Part shown: piece after piece, positions 51,691-63,225 of the stretch | Numbering within the stretch: the first letter of the stretch is position 1 | How the letters are laid out: each line of letters opens with the position of its first letter | NCBI GenBank assembly: GCA_021399435.1 | Contig: JAJTUP010000040.1 | Location: forward strand, 372,001 to 436,000 | From: Diaporthe sp. PMI_573 | Taxonomy: Eukaryota; Ascomycota; Sordariomycetes; Diaporthales; Diaporthaceae | Length of the DNA: 64,000 nt | Direction: 5' to 3' | Translations under genes and position numbers: made by a program | Notes under the pieces: generated by a model | The model's database searches: none | The model's input: the letters and a program-made list of their open reading frames with translations, nothing else | What the model was told of the DNA's origin: nothing

Positions 51691-53047
51691 AAGGTTCGAT
51701 GCGAGACAGTGGGACTTCGCGCATATGAGCAAAGGTGGTACAAGCTGATGCATAATGCTTGATTGGTTACTGCCAACTATTAAATGCCAAGTCTTATTTA
51801 TATCAAACACAGTGGGGATTTAGTCCCTATTACTATTCCTCTACAAACTATCCTCTTTTCAATTTTCAAAACGCGAATTCCGTTACCTCTAGTTATGTCC
51901 GTCAAAGTAGCTGGAGGTGAATCCATTCAAAATGTACACACTTTATCCTGCCTAGCCTGCTCTTGCCTCAATGGTTCGAAGCGCCACGAAAGATGTGAGC
52001 TAGGCAACCTTACGCCCTCTGTGGACTGCTGTCATTCCAAGTTCTATAGTTTGTCCCACTCTCATCAAACTGCAAAACCTATTGTCAAAAGCCTGATAAA
52101 TCGCCCATGCGCATGTTGTGTAACCAAAGTCTGGCCGACTTTGAACGACAGGGGGTTTCCTTTGTCAGCAGCACGAGCAATTTCAAGCTGGAGGACGTTG
52201 CGCCCCCTCTCTGAAACGCCAGGGTGGGCGGGATAAGCAGGTCAGGCGGCACAGGAATCCCCCGCGTTTGGTGGTTTGTCCAAGACCCTGCTAGGGCCCT
52301 CTCTTGAAGACCTATTCGAAAACTGCAATCGGAAATTCCACTCAAAACATTTCTGTTGCTGGCAGAGCAGGGTAAGCGGACATGTATTGCTGGGTGAGCG
52401 GACGCTGGCTGATTGAGGAACCTCCGCTGACACCCTTTTGCTTTGGAGCATATCCTGCGGTTGAGAGTGCAGATGCAACATACAAAAGGAAGAAGCGAAA
52501 TGAAGGTTGGGGGCCAGGCCTGATATAAAGTTCAACTTTGCCAACGACCAAACCACATCCAAGCTTCATCCTCCCACAAATAACGTCTCTCCGCCCCGTC
52601 TTTCCAACGCATTGACACTACTAACTCCTAGGCGAGGCTGGCGCCGATGGTATATGCGTACCAGGCGGAAGTAGCGTTACAAATCTGAAGCTGCTTCAAG
52701 CGAGAAGACAAGCACCTGGAATGCAAGTTCGAGAAAGAACAGCGGGATGTCAACAATATAGTGGAAGCCGAGAACGTGCTTAGACGCGTTCACGCGTGAC
52801 CGCGGGTGTGGGGCGGGCGGAAGCCGGTGCGGATACGGTACACTCTTGGAGGAAATGATTACTAGCAGTGAGGCTACTCAGGTATTAGACTGAGTACTTA
52901 GATTAATGACTGAAGGGTCTGCTCTATGAAAGCTATCTGCGGTTGTAATTATCGTGTCCTTATATATCCGACTCTTCAGGTAGCTCATCTAGCTCGCCGA
53001 TGATGTAGATGAGCTGGCTCACCTAGCCCACCGATGATCTAAGTGAT
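51691..53047. other. Gene-poor stretch
   Basis: No recognisable gene. A coiled-coil-like fragment (CKFEKEQRDVNNIVEAENVL) occurs at about 52705-52796 without a start. GATGATCT/GATGTAGATGAGCT-type short repeats lie at 52985-53045. Confidence 0.35.
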
Positions 53048-53266
53048 CTATCCTGACTTTACCGTAACCCTAGGCCTGGGCGTGTCCTGTAACTCCGCCC
53101 TGAACTCCTTGAGAATGATATTGGTTTTGTCGAGCTCTTTTCTGATGTCGGCGACCGTGGCGTTGGTTTGATCGAGTTTGGCGTTGGTTTGGTCGATGTT
53201 GCTTTGAGCCACAAAACTATCCGCGGACTCGTACCAGGGGGCAATTACTGTGAAACTTGTTGCCAC
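53048..53266 (-). CDS. Coiled-coil ORF downstream of six-cysteine gene B
   Basis: A 72-codon frame opening with GTG (no ATG) directly 3' of the six-cysteine gene B on the same strand. It contains a heptad-like repeat (NIDQTNAKLDQTNATVADIR, then KELDKTNIILKEFRAEL). It may be an exon reached by alternative splicing of gene B or the relic of a separate gene. Confidence 0.3.
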   Translation of the reverse strand: MATSFTVIAPWYESADSFVAQSNIDQTNAKLDQTNATVADIRKELDKTNIILKEFRAELQDTPRPRVTVKSG

Positions 53267-53303
53267 ATCAATTCCTCCAAAAATTCAAATCGTTGTCCTT
53301 CGG

Positions 53304-53468
53304 CTAATTGTGTGACATGCATGGCTCGTCTCCTCTTTCATTTTTATATGTTGGGTTGATTTGGCACCGTTCCTTAGCGGCGGGTTTAGGGCAAACCGTG
53401 TAGGGGCGCACGGCGACGTAAACATCGCATCCTGCTTTCGAGCATAACTTGAAAGTAATGTCGCACAT
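53304..53468 (-). CDS. Six-cysteine mini-protein B
   Basis: A 54-residue protein encoded on the minus strand, easily missed because of its size. It starts MCDITFKLCSKAGCDVYVAV, with cysteines at 2, 9, 14, 26, 35 and 50, and shares VCPKPAAKERCQIN with protein A (38197-38394). Nucleotide similarity extends beyond the frame: into the 5' leader (ACTTAGTTCA, ATATTACTTCTGATC-type words), to the TATA box, and ~40 bp past the stop. No signal peptide. Conservation of frame, cysteines and promoter points to selection on a real short gene. Function unknown. Confidence 0.65.
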   Translation of the reverse strand: MCDITFKLCSKAGCDVYVAVRPYTVCPKPAAKERCQINPTYKNERGDEPCMSHN

Positions 53469-53591
53469 TGTTTAGTATTAAAAGAGCTGGCACAAAGGCA
53501 CGATCAGAAGTAATATGAGAATGTGTGAACTAAGTATAATGTGGTTTTTATAAAGGAAGGAAAGGGAAAGAAATAAAGAAGCGGGAAGGGG

Positions 53592-53604
53592 GTATATTTA
53601 TACC
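53592..53604 (-). promoter_or_regulatory. TATA box of six-cysteine gene B
   Basis: GGTATAAATATA on the minus strand lies 135 bp upstream of the start at 53468. Same box and spacing as gene A. Confidence 0.7.
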
Positions 53605-54772
53605 TTCAAATGGAGAATAGTTCGGGAATGCACCAGACATCGCAGCGAAAGATTTTCACATTGACTTACAAATTCATGATGATCCCTTGAATTCATGATG
53701 GATTCATCAGCTTCAACAATCGCAACGGGTCCAGCGCCAAGTCCAACGCACTCTTGGTCCACCGGTTACAGTTCAGCCATAGACGGTGTGCAAATGGCTC
53801 GGTGCAGCATGCTTGACCACTGTGAATGCGGCAGCATATGCCAGAACCGCGAGCTGTATGATCGAACTCTATTCCCTCCTTACTGTTCCTCGTGCGCTGA
53901 TTCACTACATCAGACAACTGCCAGCTACCACGAAGACCGTATACGAGTCCTGGACTTTGGCGTATCACCGGCCCGCGATACACATAAGTACTCAGGTCAA
54001 GAGCTTTTGTAATTTTCAGTATCTCCGTAAAACCCCTAGACAAAACACTGGCCCGGCTCAAAACCAGGCGACCCCGATACCTCCTCCCAAGGCCGGATCA
54101 TTCGCCTCCCTGAGGGACAGGAAAAGGGTGTTTGGCCCAAAGTGAACATCAAAGAGCGCCAGAGCGTCGAAGAGCTTTTTGGCATTTCACCGCCGATTCG
54201 TCCTTGATTCCCAGCAGAGACCCAAACAACTCAACCAACTCAACGGACGACCTATATTGAGTGAATTGGCTTAGTAATCGCCGACCTCTCGTTGAGTTGA
54301 TCAACTGAACGCTTTCGTTGAATGGATTGACGTTGAGTTGGTGTGAGGGAACGATCATGTGACTTTCATACTTTATGAATAGTCTCACTTTATGAATATT
54401 GTGTAAATAGCTTAAGTCGGAGTTTTCCTTAAGCGTCTCTTTCTTTACTCGTAAACAATCATTTTACCCAAGTCACACTCGACCTCGTTCGTGCTCTTGT
54501 CCTGTCACAGTTGGCCTAATTGACGAGATATTCGCGACATGCTCCACCAGTTATTCCCACCCATTCTCCTCTTCTGCCAGCTCTCCCGCTCGGCCGAGAA
54601 ATGAGGCCATTGACTCTCTTGCGCCCGCCTCGCTTCTGGCGCTGCTCTCGACCTCGATTTGCGTGGGAACGAACAGAGGATCCAGGTCGTCGATTATCTT
54701 GGCTTGTAGCCACGAACGCAGCACTAGACACATCCCGATTATATCGACTTCGAGGCGGCTGCGCAGGGGAGT
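53605..54772. other. Gene-poor, repeat-bearing stretch
   Basis: TTGAGTTG/CAACTCAA words cluster at 54213-54345 and resemble a hAT subterminal region, possibly a solo MITE. Frames at 53695-54145 are not recognised. Confidence 0.4.
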
Positions 54773-54780
54773 CACTCAGT
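54773..54780 (+). repeat. Target-site duplication, left
   Basis: CACTCAGT directly abuts the left end of hAT 3 and is repeated exactly at 57854-57861. Confidence 0.9.
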
Positions 54781-57700
54781 CAGTGATGTTATTGGATTGG
54801 ATTGGAGCTGGATCCGAGCCTCGATCCAATCCAGTCCAGACGTGGGGACAGGCAGCCTCCAGGATATCCAGAACCGATCCAGTTCATATTTTTACCCTTT
54901 TGGGACAATCAATGAGCCGCTGAATAAGCAGACTTGGAGTAGAACTGTTCTTGTCCTTGGGTTATGACACCACCTAACTACGGAGCTCATGTTCTCTAGC
55001 AACTTGCGTCTCCAGTATGTTCTTCTCGCTTCCATCATCTTCGCCGCCTTCCTCTCCCTCACCCAGCCCATCCGCCCCAACTGTACTCCCTGCCTCACCC
55101 TCCATCAAACCGATGGCAGAGTCATCAAATGCCTTCTGCTCCGGGCGACCATACCAAGCTCGTAAGCACTCGCTGGCTTCAATGACGTCCATCCGGAGCC
55201 GTGAGCGATGATCTGTAAGGAGGAGCTTGGCGCTGCTAAAAAGGCGCTCACACTCATCCGACATGGGAGGCAGGGCTAAAACGTCCAGCGCCATACGAGC
55301 TAGGTCCGTCTGCGAGTGGTAGCGCTCATTCCAGTACTGGATGGGGTCGAATTCCTCGTCATCATTAAGGCCGATAACGTCAGCGGTGATAAACTCATTG
55401 TAGTGATCCGTTGAGGGCAGTTCGGGGCTTGAATTAGGGTCGAGGTGGTGTAGTTTGAGACGCTTGTGGTTTCTCACTGAAGTAAACGATTTCTCTTTCG
55501 GTTCTGTGGCCTTAAAGACGTGGGTAGGAACTGGCGCGCCGTGGGCGAACTTGCCTTTGTATTCGTCAACCCAGAGCTCCTTAACTGCTCCAACAGCAGC
55601 TTGGATCCAGGCACGCTTATCATCACTGCCATTCCAAACCTGATAGTACCATTGGTTCTTAAGGCTTGGATTCAACGATATGGCGGCGTAGTAAGCGGGC
55701 GATTCATCGGCCTTGTTGTAGTACTTCTCGCATTTCTGCCAGGCAACTTCTGCAGCCGCAGCAAGCCAGTTATAGTCGTCGAATTCGTTCTGCTTATCCT
55801 GTCTATTCGGGCCACGCTTCCGCATTGCGTCTTCGGCGAGCTGTTCAAACTTTCGCTGAGCAAGGTGGATTTCGTCTATAAGCCAGTCTAGCGATTGAAA
55901 ATGATCTGCAAGAGTCCACTGTCTGCCTTCGTTCATTACTGTGGCCTCGTAGAATGTCTCGAGTTGGTCATGGAGGTGTCCGAGTTCGTCCCATTGCCGT
56001 GGGCTGAGGCGTTGGTCCAGGACGTCTCTGTCGCTTCGTGGAGGCTCATATTGATCGCAGAAGAGCTGGATACGTTCTTTGACATTAAGAGCGCGTCCAA
56101 TCGATAAGAAATAAGAATTCCAGCGTGTAGACTGACTTTGAACAAGCTGCAACAAACTCCAACGTCAGTACTGAAACCGGAAGTGTAGGACGCCGCGACT
56201 ACCTTGCGACGCGCACTAGGGGGGCTTACCTCCAATCCGTCAAATGCAGCCAGATCGCCGCCAATTTGTATTGATCTGAAGAATTGGCGCCGTTGAGGGC
56301 TAGCTCTAATGTATCGTACGATATTATGGAGCCTCCCAATTGCACCGCGCTTCTTCCACAGCTCACGAATCCGTGTGTAGTCCCCTTCTCGATACGCAGA
56401 GTCCAGATCCTTGCAGGTCTTCGCAGCATCCTTTCCCATAATAAACGCCTGGGCGCAGAGATTGACGATATGGCCAAAACACCGAAGGCGTCGTCGTACG
56501 CGATGTTTCCTGCTCATGTGCGGGTAAAGAGCCTGCAGGACCAGGTCGATGCAGGCATCATTCGAACTTGCATTGTCTGCCATGAAATAACCGATCCGGC
56601 CACTGATCCCGTAGTCATCAAATATATGTAGGAGGGCATCTGCCATATTCTCACCTGAATGTTCGCCAACCAGTTCGCGAAGAGCCAGAACAACCGTTCT
56701 TCTCTTGCCGCTTCTGTTGATAAAGTGCGCGACACATCCAAGGATAGCCTGATAGTTCGGTGACGTCCATAAATCGAACGATATCGATATATTGCTGTGG
56801 GCCGCTTGCATTTCTTGACGCAGGCTGACCTTTCGTGCCTCAAAGGCCTCTATTATCCATCTGCGAATCACTAGTCTCGCCTTTGGAAGGAGTGTTGTCA
56901 GGCCAGGGAAAACATAGAAGAGGAGTTCGCGAAAGTATAGGTTCTCGATTTGAAAGAAGGCGATGTGACAATAGACGATCCATCGAATCAGAAGTTCCTT
57001 GAACTCGTCAAATCGGCGTTTGAATACAACGGTGGATATGTTGTTGAAGTCGACAATTGATGGCTGCGATGGGTGGCGCTTTGGATGTCTGTGCTCACCA
57101 GTCTCCCTATCGATTTGGTGTTTCGATTCCAGGTGGTCTAAGGCAGTACAATTGCCCTTGCCGGAAATAGGAAGTCCCTGTTGGCGCTGCTGCTGTTCGC
57201 ACAGATAACAGTACCAGAACCTCTTCGTCGGGTCCTGCTTGAGTTGTATGTCTTCACCATACTGCCAGACGACTGATGTCCTTTTCTTGGTGTGCTTTTG
57301 GGACTTTGCCACAACAGAGTAGCGTACATATTGCTTCCCATTCAGCTTGAATTCGTCGGGTTCGATCAGGGTTCCGTCGGGGTCGTTTGGGCGAGGACTA
57401 ATATATGTTGGAGCAAGAATAACTCTGTCAGAATCAGGACGGCGACCGCTGGCAGCACCGAAATAGCTGGAGATAGTGGCCATGGTGTAGCTGGTGAGTG
57501 GACTGTTCAGACACGTCTGCCACAGTAGAAGGACTGCTGAAGTCGCGAGCGACGCGTTTGCCTCCATGCTTTTAATAGCGTAGCAATCTGCACGCGTTGG
57601 ATGTTAACCCAATAGCGGAACGATAGTTCGCGCGTCGTGTCGTGGTCTGCGACGGCAGCTGCGACGGGAGACTCCTCATGACCACTCAATTAGGCTTAGC

Positions 57701-57853
57701 TCTTGCCTTATCAGGTTAGACCATTGGAGCTCCAGGAGCTGGTTGCCAATCAATCCAATCCAGTCCAAATCTTCGAGAAACCCAAATCCAGTCCAGCCAT
57801 TTTCCGACAAATCCAGTCCAATCCAAATTGCCTCCAATCCAATAACATCACTG
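54781..57853. mobile_element. hAT transposon 3, intact
   Basis: A 3,073-bp element with inverted termini CAGTGATGTTATTGGATTGG (54781-54800 and complement at 57834-57853), flanked by a perfect 8-bp duplication. TTGGATTGGA/CCAATCCAGT words are repeated inside both ends (54790-54880 and 57750-57845). It encloses one uninterrupted two-exon transposase gene. All hallmarks of a recent insertion by an autonomous element. Confidence 0.95.
54974..57567 (-). CDS. hAT transposase (element 3)
   Basis: Exons 57567-56230 and 56146-54974 across an 83-bp intron (GTAAGC...TTGCAG) give 836 residues; the native start is perhaps MATISSYFG at residue 29. A BED-type zinc finger (FWYCYLCEQQQRQQG...HLESKHQ) comes first. 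Next the RNase-H-like core with acidic residues in SFDLWTSPNYQAILGCVAHF and FMADNASSNDACIDL, EHSGENMA, and CFGHIVNLCAQAFI. Then LVQSQSTRWNSYFLSIGRAL across the splice, and the dimerisation region ALPPMSDECERLFSSAKLLL near the end. No lesions. Only distantly related to the transposases of elements 1 and 2. Confidence 0.92.
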
Positions 57854-57861
57854 CACTCAGT
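57854..57861 (+). repeat. Target-site duplication, right
   Basis: CACTCAGT. It contains the complement of the TGA stop codon of the GH93 gene (57857-57859). Confidence 0.9.
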
Positions 57862-59320
57862 TGGTCGGGCTGTTACCGCAAGCAGGGAATCCTTCAGCAC
57901 CGGGGCCCTCACCAGCAGGTCCCGGCACGATGAAATCACCTGCAGTAAAGACACTCATGTTGGAGCCATACATGCCACCATTGTAGACCTGGACGGTCCT
58001 CCCACCATTTCCAGGCAGGACACTCAGGGCTCTGGAGTAGCCGACGCCATGGCCTTGGCTGCTGACGTTCTTCCATGCGCCGGGGTCGCCGTTTTCCGTG
58101 TTTAGGAAGAACTGGTCGTACGAGGAGTCGCTCACGACGATGGTTCCTGACGGACCGCCAGCGGGGGTCCAGATGACGTACGGGCCTGCGTCCGAGGTCC
58201 CCTCCGGCGTCCTTAGGATATTGTCCTCCTCGTCCGCGCCGAACTCGAGGGGCGAGTCGGCGATCTTGTAGTGGGTTGCGTAGGGAGACCCGTTGTCGGT
58301 GCCGGTGGCGGGGTCCGTCCAGAGGCCGACCTCGTACGTGCACATCCATTTCCCGTTGCCGATCTGGGAGACGGTGATCATACCCGGGCGCTGGGTGTAG
58401 TTTGCATAGGCAACGTCGTTGACGACGTCACCCCACGATATTAGGTCACTGCTGGACTGGTGCGCGAGCTTCTGGCCGTAGTCGGGATCGCGCTGGTCCG
58501 AGTAGTATACGTGGAGCTGGTTATCGTAGGCGAGAATGAAGGGCTCCCATACGCAGGGCTAAGTTGACCAAACGGGAGCATTGTTAGCATGTATACGTTT
58601 TGCCTTTGTCCTTTTGTGTGTGTGTGTATGTGTTGTGATGTTGTTAGACCACAGCAGTTGCGAGAGATCACCACCAGCATCCCATATAACATACCGCACC
58701 ATTGTCCGTGTTAGGTGGCCCACCATAGGCCACGGTTGAGACATAGTCCCAAGAAACACTAGAATGTCAGGTTAGAACCCTACTTTGAGTAATTTTATTA
58801 TCAGCAAATTGAGTGTATTACCCTACCCTTTGTCCGTGCTAGCATACAACTGGATATTGGTACTGGAGCGATCGGCAGGAATACGGTTGGCAGACAAGAG
58901 AATCGTCCCGGGCTGATACTCTCCAAATGGCTGAGAGAGCTCGTACAGGAACGGCTGGAGGATGATGCCACCAGCCAGACTAGCATTGCCGTCCAAGTAA
59001 GCCTTTGAGAGCTCAGACCATGACGCCCCGTAGTCGGTACTGTTGTGGATGACCTGGTATGGGCCGTCGGGTGGAAAGAAAGATGAGGTGGCCAAGATGG
59101 TAATATTCCCCCCTCCTCCCTGCTGCTGCTCGCAGTTTTTGTTGAGGAGGACGGATCGTCCGTAGGAGCCTGCCTTATTTGTCCAGTTGGCTGGTGGGGC
59201 AAACACAGTTGCGTTCTGGACGAAAGAAGGAGCTGGAAGCGCACTTCCACTTGCACTTGGCTTTGCCTCCACGATAGTGGAGGCTACTAATAGCAGTGGC
59301 AGTAAGAGAGAGCTCATCAT
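57857..59320 (-). CDS. Secreted GH93 exo-arabinanase-type glycoside hydrolase
   Basis: Three exons (59320-58827, 58758-58695, 58558-57857) with 68-bp and 136-bp introns give 419 residues. Residues 1-19 are a signal peptide (MMSSLLLPLLLVASTIVEA). The rest matches the GH93/BNR six-bladed beta-propeller: an Asp-box-like STDYGASWSELS, LQPFLYELSQPFGEYQPGTI, NIQLYASTDKGVSWDYVSTV, and WEPFILAYDNQLHVYYSDQR. GH93 enzymes release arabinobiose from the non-reducing ends of arabinan in plant pectin. Length and frame are normal. The stop codon lies inside the target duplication of hAT 3, so the 3' untranslated region and terminator are now transposon sequence. Intron 2 carries a CA-rich tract. Confidence 0.88.
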
Positions 59321-60530
59321 TTGCGCCGTGAATTTCTTGTCAGATGCCTAAGAGGCTTGTACATTGTCTCCTTTCTTATTGTCCCATATCACACGACAAG
59401 AGCTCCTCGTTAAATCTATTCTCTTGATCAGCCCCACAAGTGTTTTTGGCGTTGACCCCTCACTTCTTTTAACCGCCCAGTGGTCTCGTGACATATTCCT
59501 ACATACATAGGTAGTCTCATGGGCCCAGAGTAGTTCATTTTCTGCCTCAATGCTATGATTGGTGTACTATAGGTATAGCGTTCAATTTTTAACGTAACTC
59601 ATGACTTCATCATTCTCAGATCAGTTAAGCAGATGCATTGGCATTTCCTCTCTGCAGGCTCAAGTGCTTACTACCCCAACCACTTCGATATTGTCATTCG
59701 ATCTGGTGCCTGTAGTGTAACCATTGTAGGCGCGCTAGTCACATTTGTCCATTGCATATGCACATATAGATTTAGCCTAAAATGCTTTCTTTTTTGTTGG
59801 TGTTTTTGTTGCTGACAACAGAACTAACCTACAAAGGATTAGAGATTCGGAGATTATGGTTGGCTGGCTTAGCTGTTGAGCATTCGTCACTTAGAATCGC
59901 TGCACAGACAGAATTGACATGCCCCAGAAATACTGTCAATCTGTGCAGAGCACAGTCGAATCGGGGGATGAGCCACCGCTAACTAAAATATTTATATATT
60001 CAAACCTACGGTACTTTGGGAATCTCTGCGCCTGGTACTGACACAACATGGGCACTTGGCAGAGCGTTTACTGCCAGGTGCTTACCGCAATGGGTAGTTT
60101 TCAACCAGCACAGTATAGCAGGGCAAGTCACGGCAGAACGCAGTACAGTATGCACGCACGCCGTCGCGTTACCGACATTTCCGTTGTTCTGGAACGCCCA
60201 ACTGGTATATGAGTTCCTAATTGCCGAGTTACCTTGAATCCTAGCATACCCACTGGTTTCTACGCTGTGTGGTCATGGCAGAGGATATGGAGCACGAATC
60301 AAGCATATCAGCTGTTCCCCAAGATCCGTCATATTCAAATGAGACGACCTTTGTTCCCCTCCAGAATAGGCGCGCCCTGATGCTGATGAATGTCACGCTC
60401 CGTTCTGTCGGGTGAAGCCGGGGCAGCTTTATATCATCCCAGTCCAGCACAATATGCCTCGACGACTCGTACCCTAGGTAGATGAGAATACCAAAGTTTT
60501 AATTACGGAAAACCAACGTGGACCTCAAGG
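59321..60530. other. GH93 promoter side and intergenic DNA
   Basis: No gene recognised. The first few hundred bases are the likely GH93 promoter. Confidence 0.4.
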
Positions 60531-61172
60531 ATGGCGTTCTCGATCATGATAAACGAGATGATGGCCTCGAAAAAGGCAAAGTATATCCTGGAAGGCATCA
60601 GGGCGGGTTCCGAAAGTTCTATATCTCTTTCGGATGTGTTCAAGACAGGTCTAATCATCATTCCCGAGTATTCTGTGCGCAAGGGACTTCGACAATTCTT
60701 CCGCCGCATGCCAACCCAGCTCTATGACTACCGGGCCCTTTGCGAGACCCTTAAATCTCTGCCAATTGATGTTCTTGAAGGACGCAACTTGCGGGGCATC
60801 ATGGGCGACATGAGAAGAGGCAAGAGCGACTGGGATCCTGACGAGAGAAGAGAGATTGAAGGGTTGAAGAGTCTGGCACGAGACTCGGCTTTTAGGTTGT
60901 TATATTTATTCCTCATCGACGATGGGGAGGCCAGGGATCAAAATTCGGCCTACAATGCGGCTTTTTTTGTCGTCTCACATCGCAGGATTTTCAAGTATAG
61001 GACCCGGAAGATGGTTCGAGAAGCATTTGAGGACCGTTTCAATGTCTCGTACAAGCAGCGGCAGAATTTGGACAAATGGCCTATCGGGGAGCAGGAGGAG
61101 GGAAGTGACGTAACTACAGAGGATGAAGGCTTCTGTGGCTTTGACTCTGACTTCGATTCCTACTCTGATTGA
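60531..61172 (+). CDS. Unrecognised intact protein
   Basis: A single-exon, 213-residue frame with ATG. Mostly helical and charged: NEMMASKKAKYILEGIRAGS, FRRMPTQLYDYRALCETLKS, SAFRLLYLFLIDDGE, and KYRTRKMVREAFEDRFNVSY. A strongly acidic tail follows (TTEDEGFCGFDSDFDSYSD). No signal peptide or membrane span. Codon flow is even and no frame damage is visible, so it is likely a real gene. Family not recognised. Confidence 0.55.
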   Translation: MAFSIMINEMMASKKAKYILEGIRAGSESSISLSDVFKTGLIIIPEYSVRKGLRQFFRRMPTQLYDYRALCETLKSLPIDVLEGRNLRGIMGDMRRGKSDWDPDERREIEGLKSLARDSAFRLLYLFLIDDGEARDQNSAYNAAFFVVSHRRIFKYRTRKMVREAFEDRFNVSYKQRQNLDKWPIGEQEEGSDVTTEDEGFCGFDSDFDSYSD

Positions 61173-62106
61173 ATCCTTCTGAGCCAAAAACTGGATATAT
61201 GGGACTGCGCATGATTAGTTGAAGGTTGGGCGGGTTATTTTTGTCAAAAGTTGTAATTATGGAGGTCTATTTTGCTCTAAGTTGACCGGCGGAAGCTTTG
61301 TTTTCCAGTTGAAAGATAAGAATGCATTTGAAATAATTTACATATTGCATTGATCCTTGATCCGTTTGTCCCCCAATCTAAGTATACAGAACTGGATTTG
61401 GGTCCCGCTTAGCTTGGCTCTGGGTACCTTTATGCACTCGTACAGATTTGGAATTTATACTGTGTGCACAGCCACGCTTAGTCCCAATTAATCTGCCACT
61501 ATTTTTGTTATACAACAAAAAGCGGACACTTGTTTCGGTCTACCCTGTACTGTAAAGTATATGATAGAGCCATGAAAATCAATGCACTCTCTTAGAGTGG
61601 TATGCGGATTAAGTACGGCTCTTGCGGTCATCATTGTACTTGTCAGAGTACTTTGCTCTCTTTAAGCCTGAGCCCAATTTAGCAAAGCGAAGTACCAGAC
61701 AAAAGTACGAACACTATGTCTCCGGGTGTTTCGTACAGTATCTCTTCCAAAGTACCCTGAACAAAAATACAATTTAGTCTAATGCAGTTCCATGGAATAT
61801 TATACTTTAACGTCCCCACGATGGTTATCTGCGGTTGTCCCCGTGGAACCTAGCCTGCAGGGTTAGGGTGTGGTCTGGCTACGTAAGCCAGCGGCACCCG
61901 TAGAAATGCGTAGCTCTTCGAGCTACATCTTGTCAACAGAGCCTGTGCCTACTGAGGATGGAGCCTGTTTTACATAGGATCTCTCAACTTCTCTTATAGA
62001 CCATCCTTCTTTTCCTTCAATTTCCACATCTAGCAGGGTGAAGAGTAAGCCTAAATAATCAACGGGTCATGAGGTGCAGAGCTAACGATCTTGTCCTCTC
62101 AGCTCA
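61173..62106. other. Intergenic with dispersed repeat
   Basis: Holds the second copy of the ~91-bp repeat (61457-61549) and AGTAC/GTACA-rich sequence up to 61760. The last 100 bases lead into the zinc-finger gene and contain a CTCTCAG acceptor-like site at 62096-62102. Confidence 0.4.
61457..61549 (-). repeat. Dispersed repeat of ~91 bp, copy 2
   Basis: Reverse complement of 50324-50414 with conserved ends and a diverged middle. Likely a MITE or solo transposon end. Confidence 0.75.
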
Positions 62107-63225
62107 ATGGAAATCTCAAGTTTCCCCTTCGACATTCCACTTCCAGACCCAGTGTATCTCTCAGATCAAACATTCTTCATCCATCCGGAGTACGATACAT
62201 TTTCAGCGCAGGACCATTCCGTCCAGCCACCGTCAACACTGCCTCCGTCACCTAGATTAGGCGCATTCGCGGAGGACGGATACCAAAGCAATCAACGCTT
62301 TGGCATCAAACAAAGCTCTCCTCTCAATTATTTCAGTTTCAATCCAGTCTCATCACAGTCCGAGTTCAGTCAAGCCACATTATTAAGATACCCGGCCTCA
62401 CCCTTGGTTGACAGAGCAGTCGATGACCAGATCATCTCGACCATAGATCCTCACCACAGCTCAGCTCTAATTACGCACGATGATATCAATTTCGACGACT
62501 TCTGCAATTCTCCAACGGCCTACTCAACCCCCCCGGACGGCTCCAACCAGTCCGCGGAACCAACAGTGCCTCTAAAACATACATCATCTGAAAAAGCAAG
62601 CCACGAAGGGGACAATCTTGCACAAATGAGAAACGAGAATGATAACTCCTTGGCTGACACAAGTGATACGTCTGTACTTGAGCTCAACACGCCGGCAGAC
62701 ATGAGCATCATGGTTGCCTCAGATAATCCGGGTCCTTGCTTGGACGAGACAAATCACTCGGAGGTATCGTCAATTGAAGAGGCGTCCGCGTCTGTTCAGT
62801 CTGCATTATTGCCGTCGACCCATCAACGATCCGGAAAGTGTAACCCACCAAAGGAAAAACCAGCGGCATTAAAGGCGTCTGCGAACGCTTACAAATGCGG
62901 GTACCCCCAGTGTAACGGGAAAAGCTACCTAAGGAAGGAGCACTTGAAAAGGCATTGCAATGAGTAGGTGACATCGAGAATCGGTTATTTGTTCGTACAG
63001 AAGCTAATATGTAACTACAGGGCTCATTCAGACAATCCGGAAACATGGCGTTGTCAATTCTGCGAGATTCCTAAAACCTTTGGTAGACGTGACAACTTCC
63101 GAGACCACCTCAAGCGCCACGTCAAACCCTTTAATAGGAGCGGGATTAGACATGAGGTAGCGGCTGCTGTCATGCTTGAGGATATGCAGTCGAAGATGAA
63201 AAGGAAAAAAAAAGGCTTTATGTGA
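62107..63225 (+). CDS. C2H2 zinc-finger transcription factor
   Basis: Exons 62107-62963 and 63021-63225 joined across a 57-bp intron (GTAGGT...ACTACAG) give 353 residues. The first ~250 residues are Ser/Pro/Asp-rich, an activation-type region. Two C2H2-like fingers follow: YKCGYPQCNGKSYLRKEHLK with RHCNEAH completing across the splice, then WRCQFCEIPKTFGRRDNFRD HLKRH. A basic, Lys-rich tail (MKRKKKG) could direct nuclear import. The arrangement of two adjacent carboxyl-terminal fingers after a long disordered region is common in fungal regulators. The target is unknown. A further 5' exon is possible. Confidence 0.75.
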
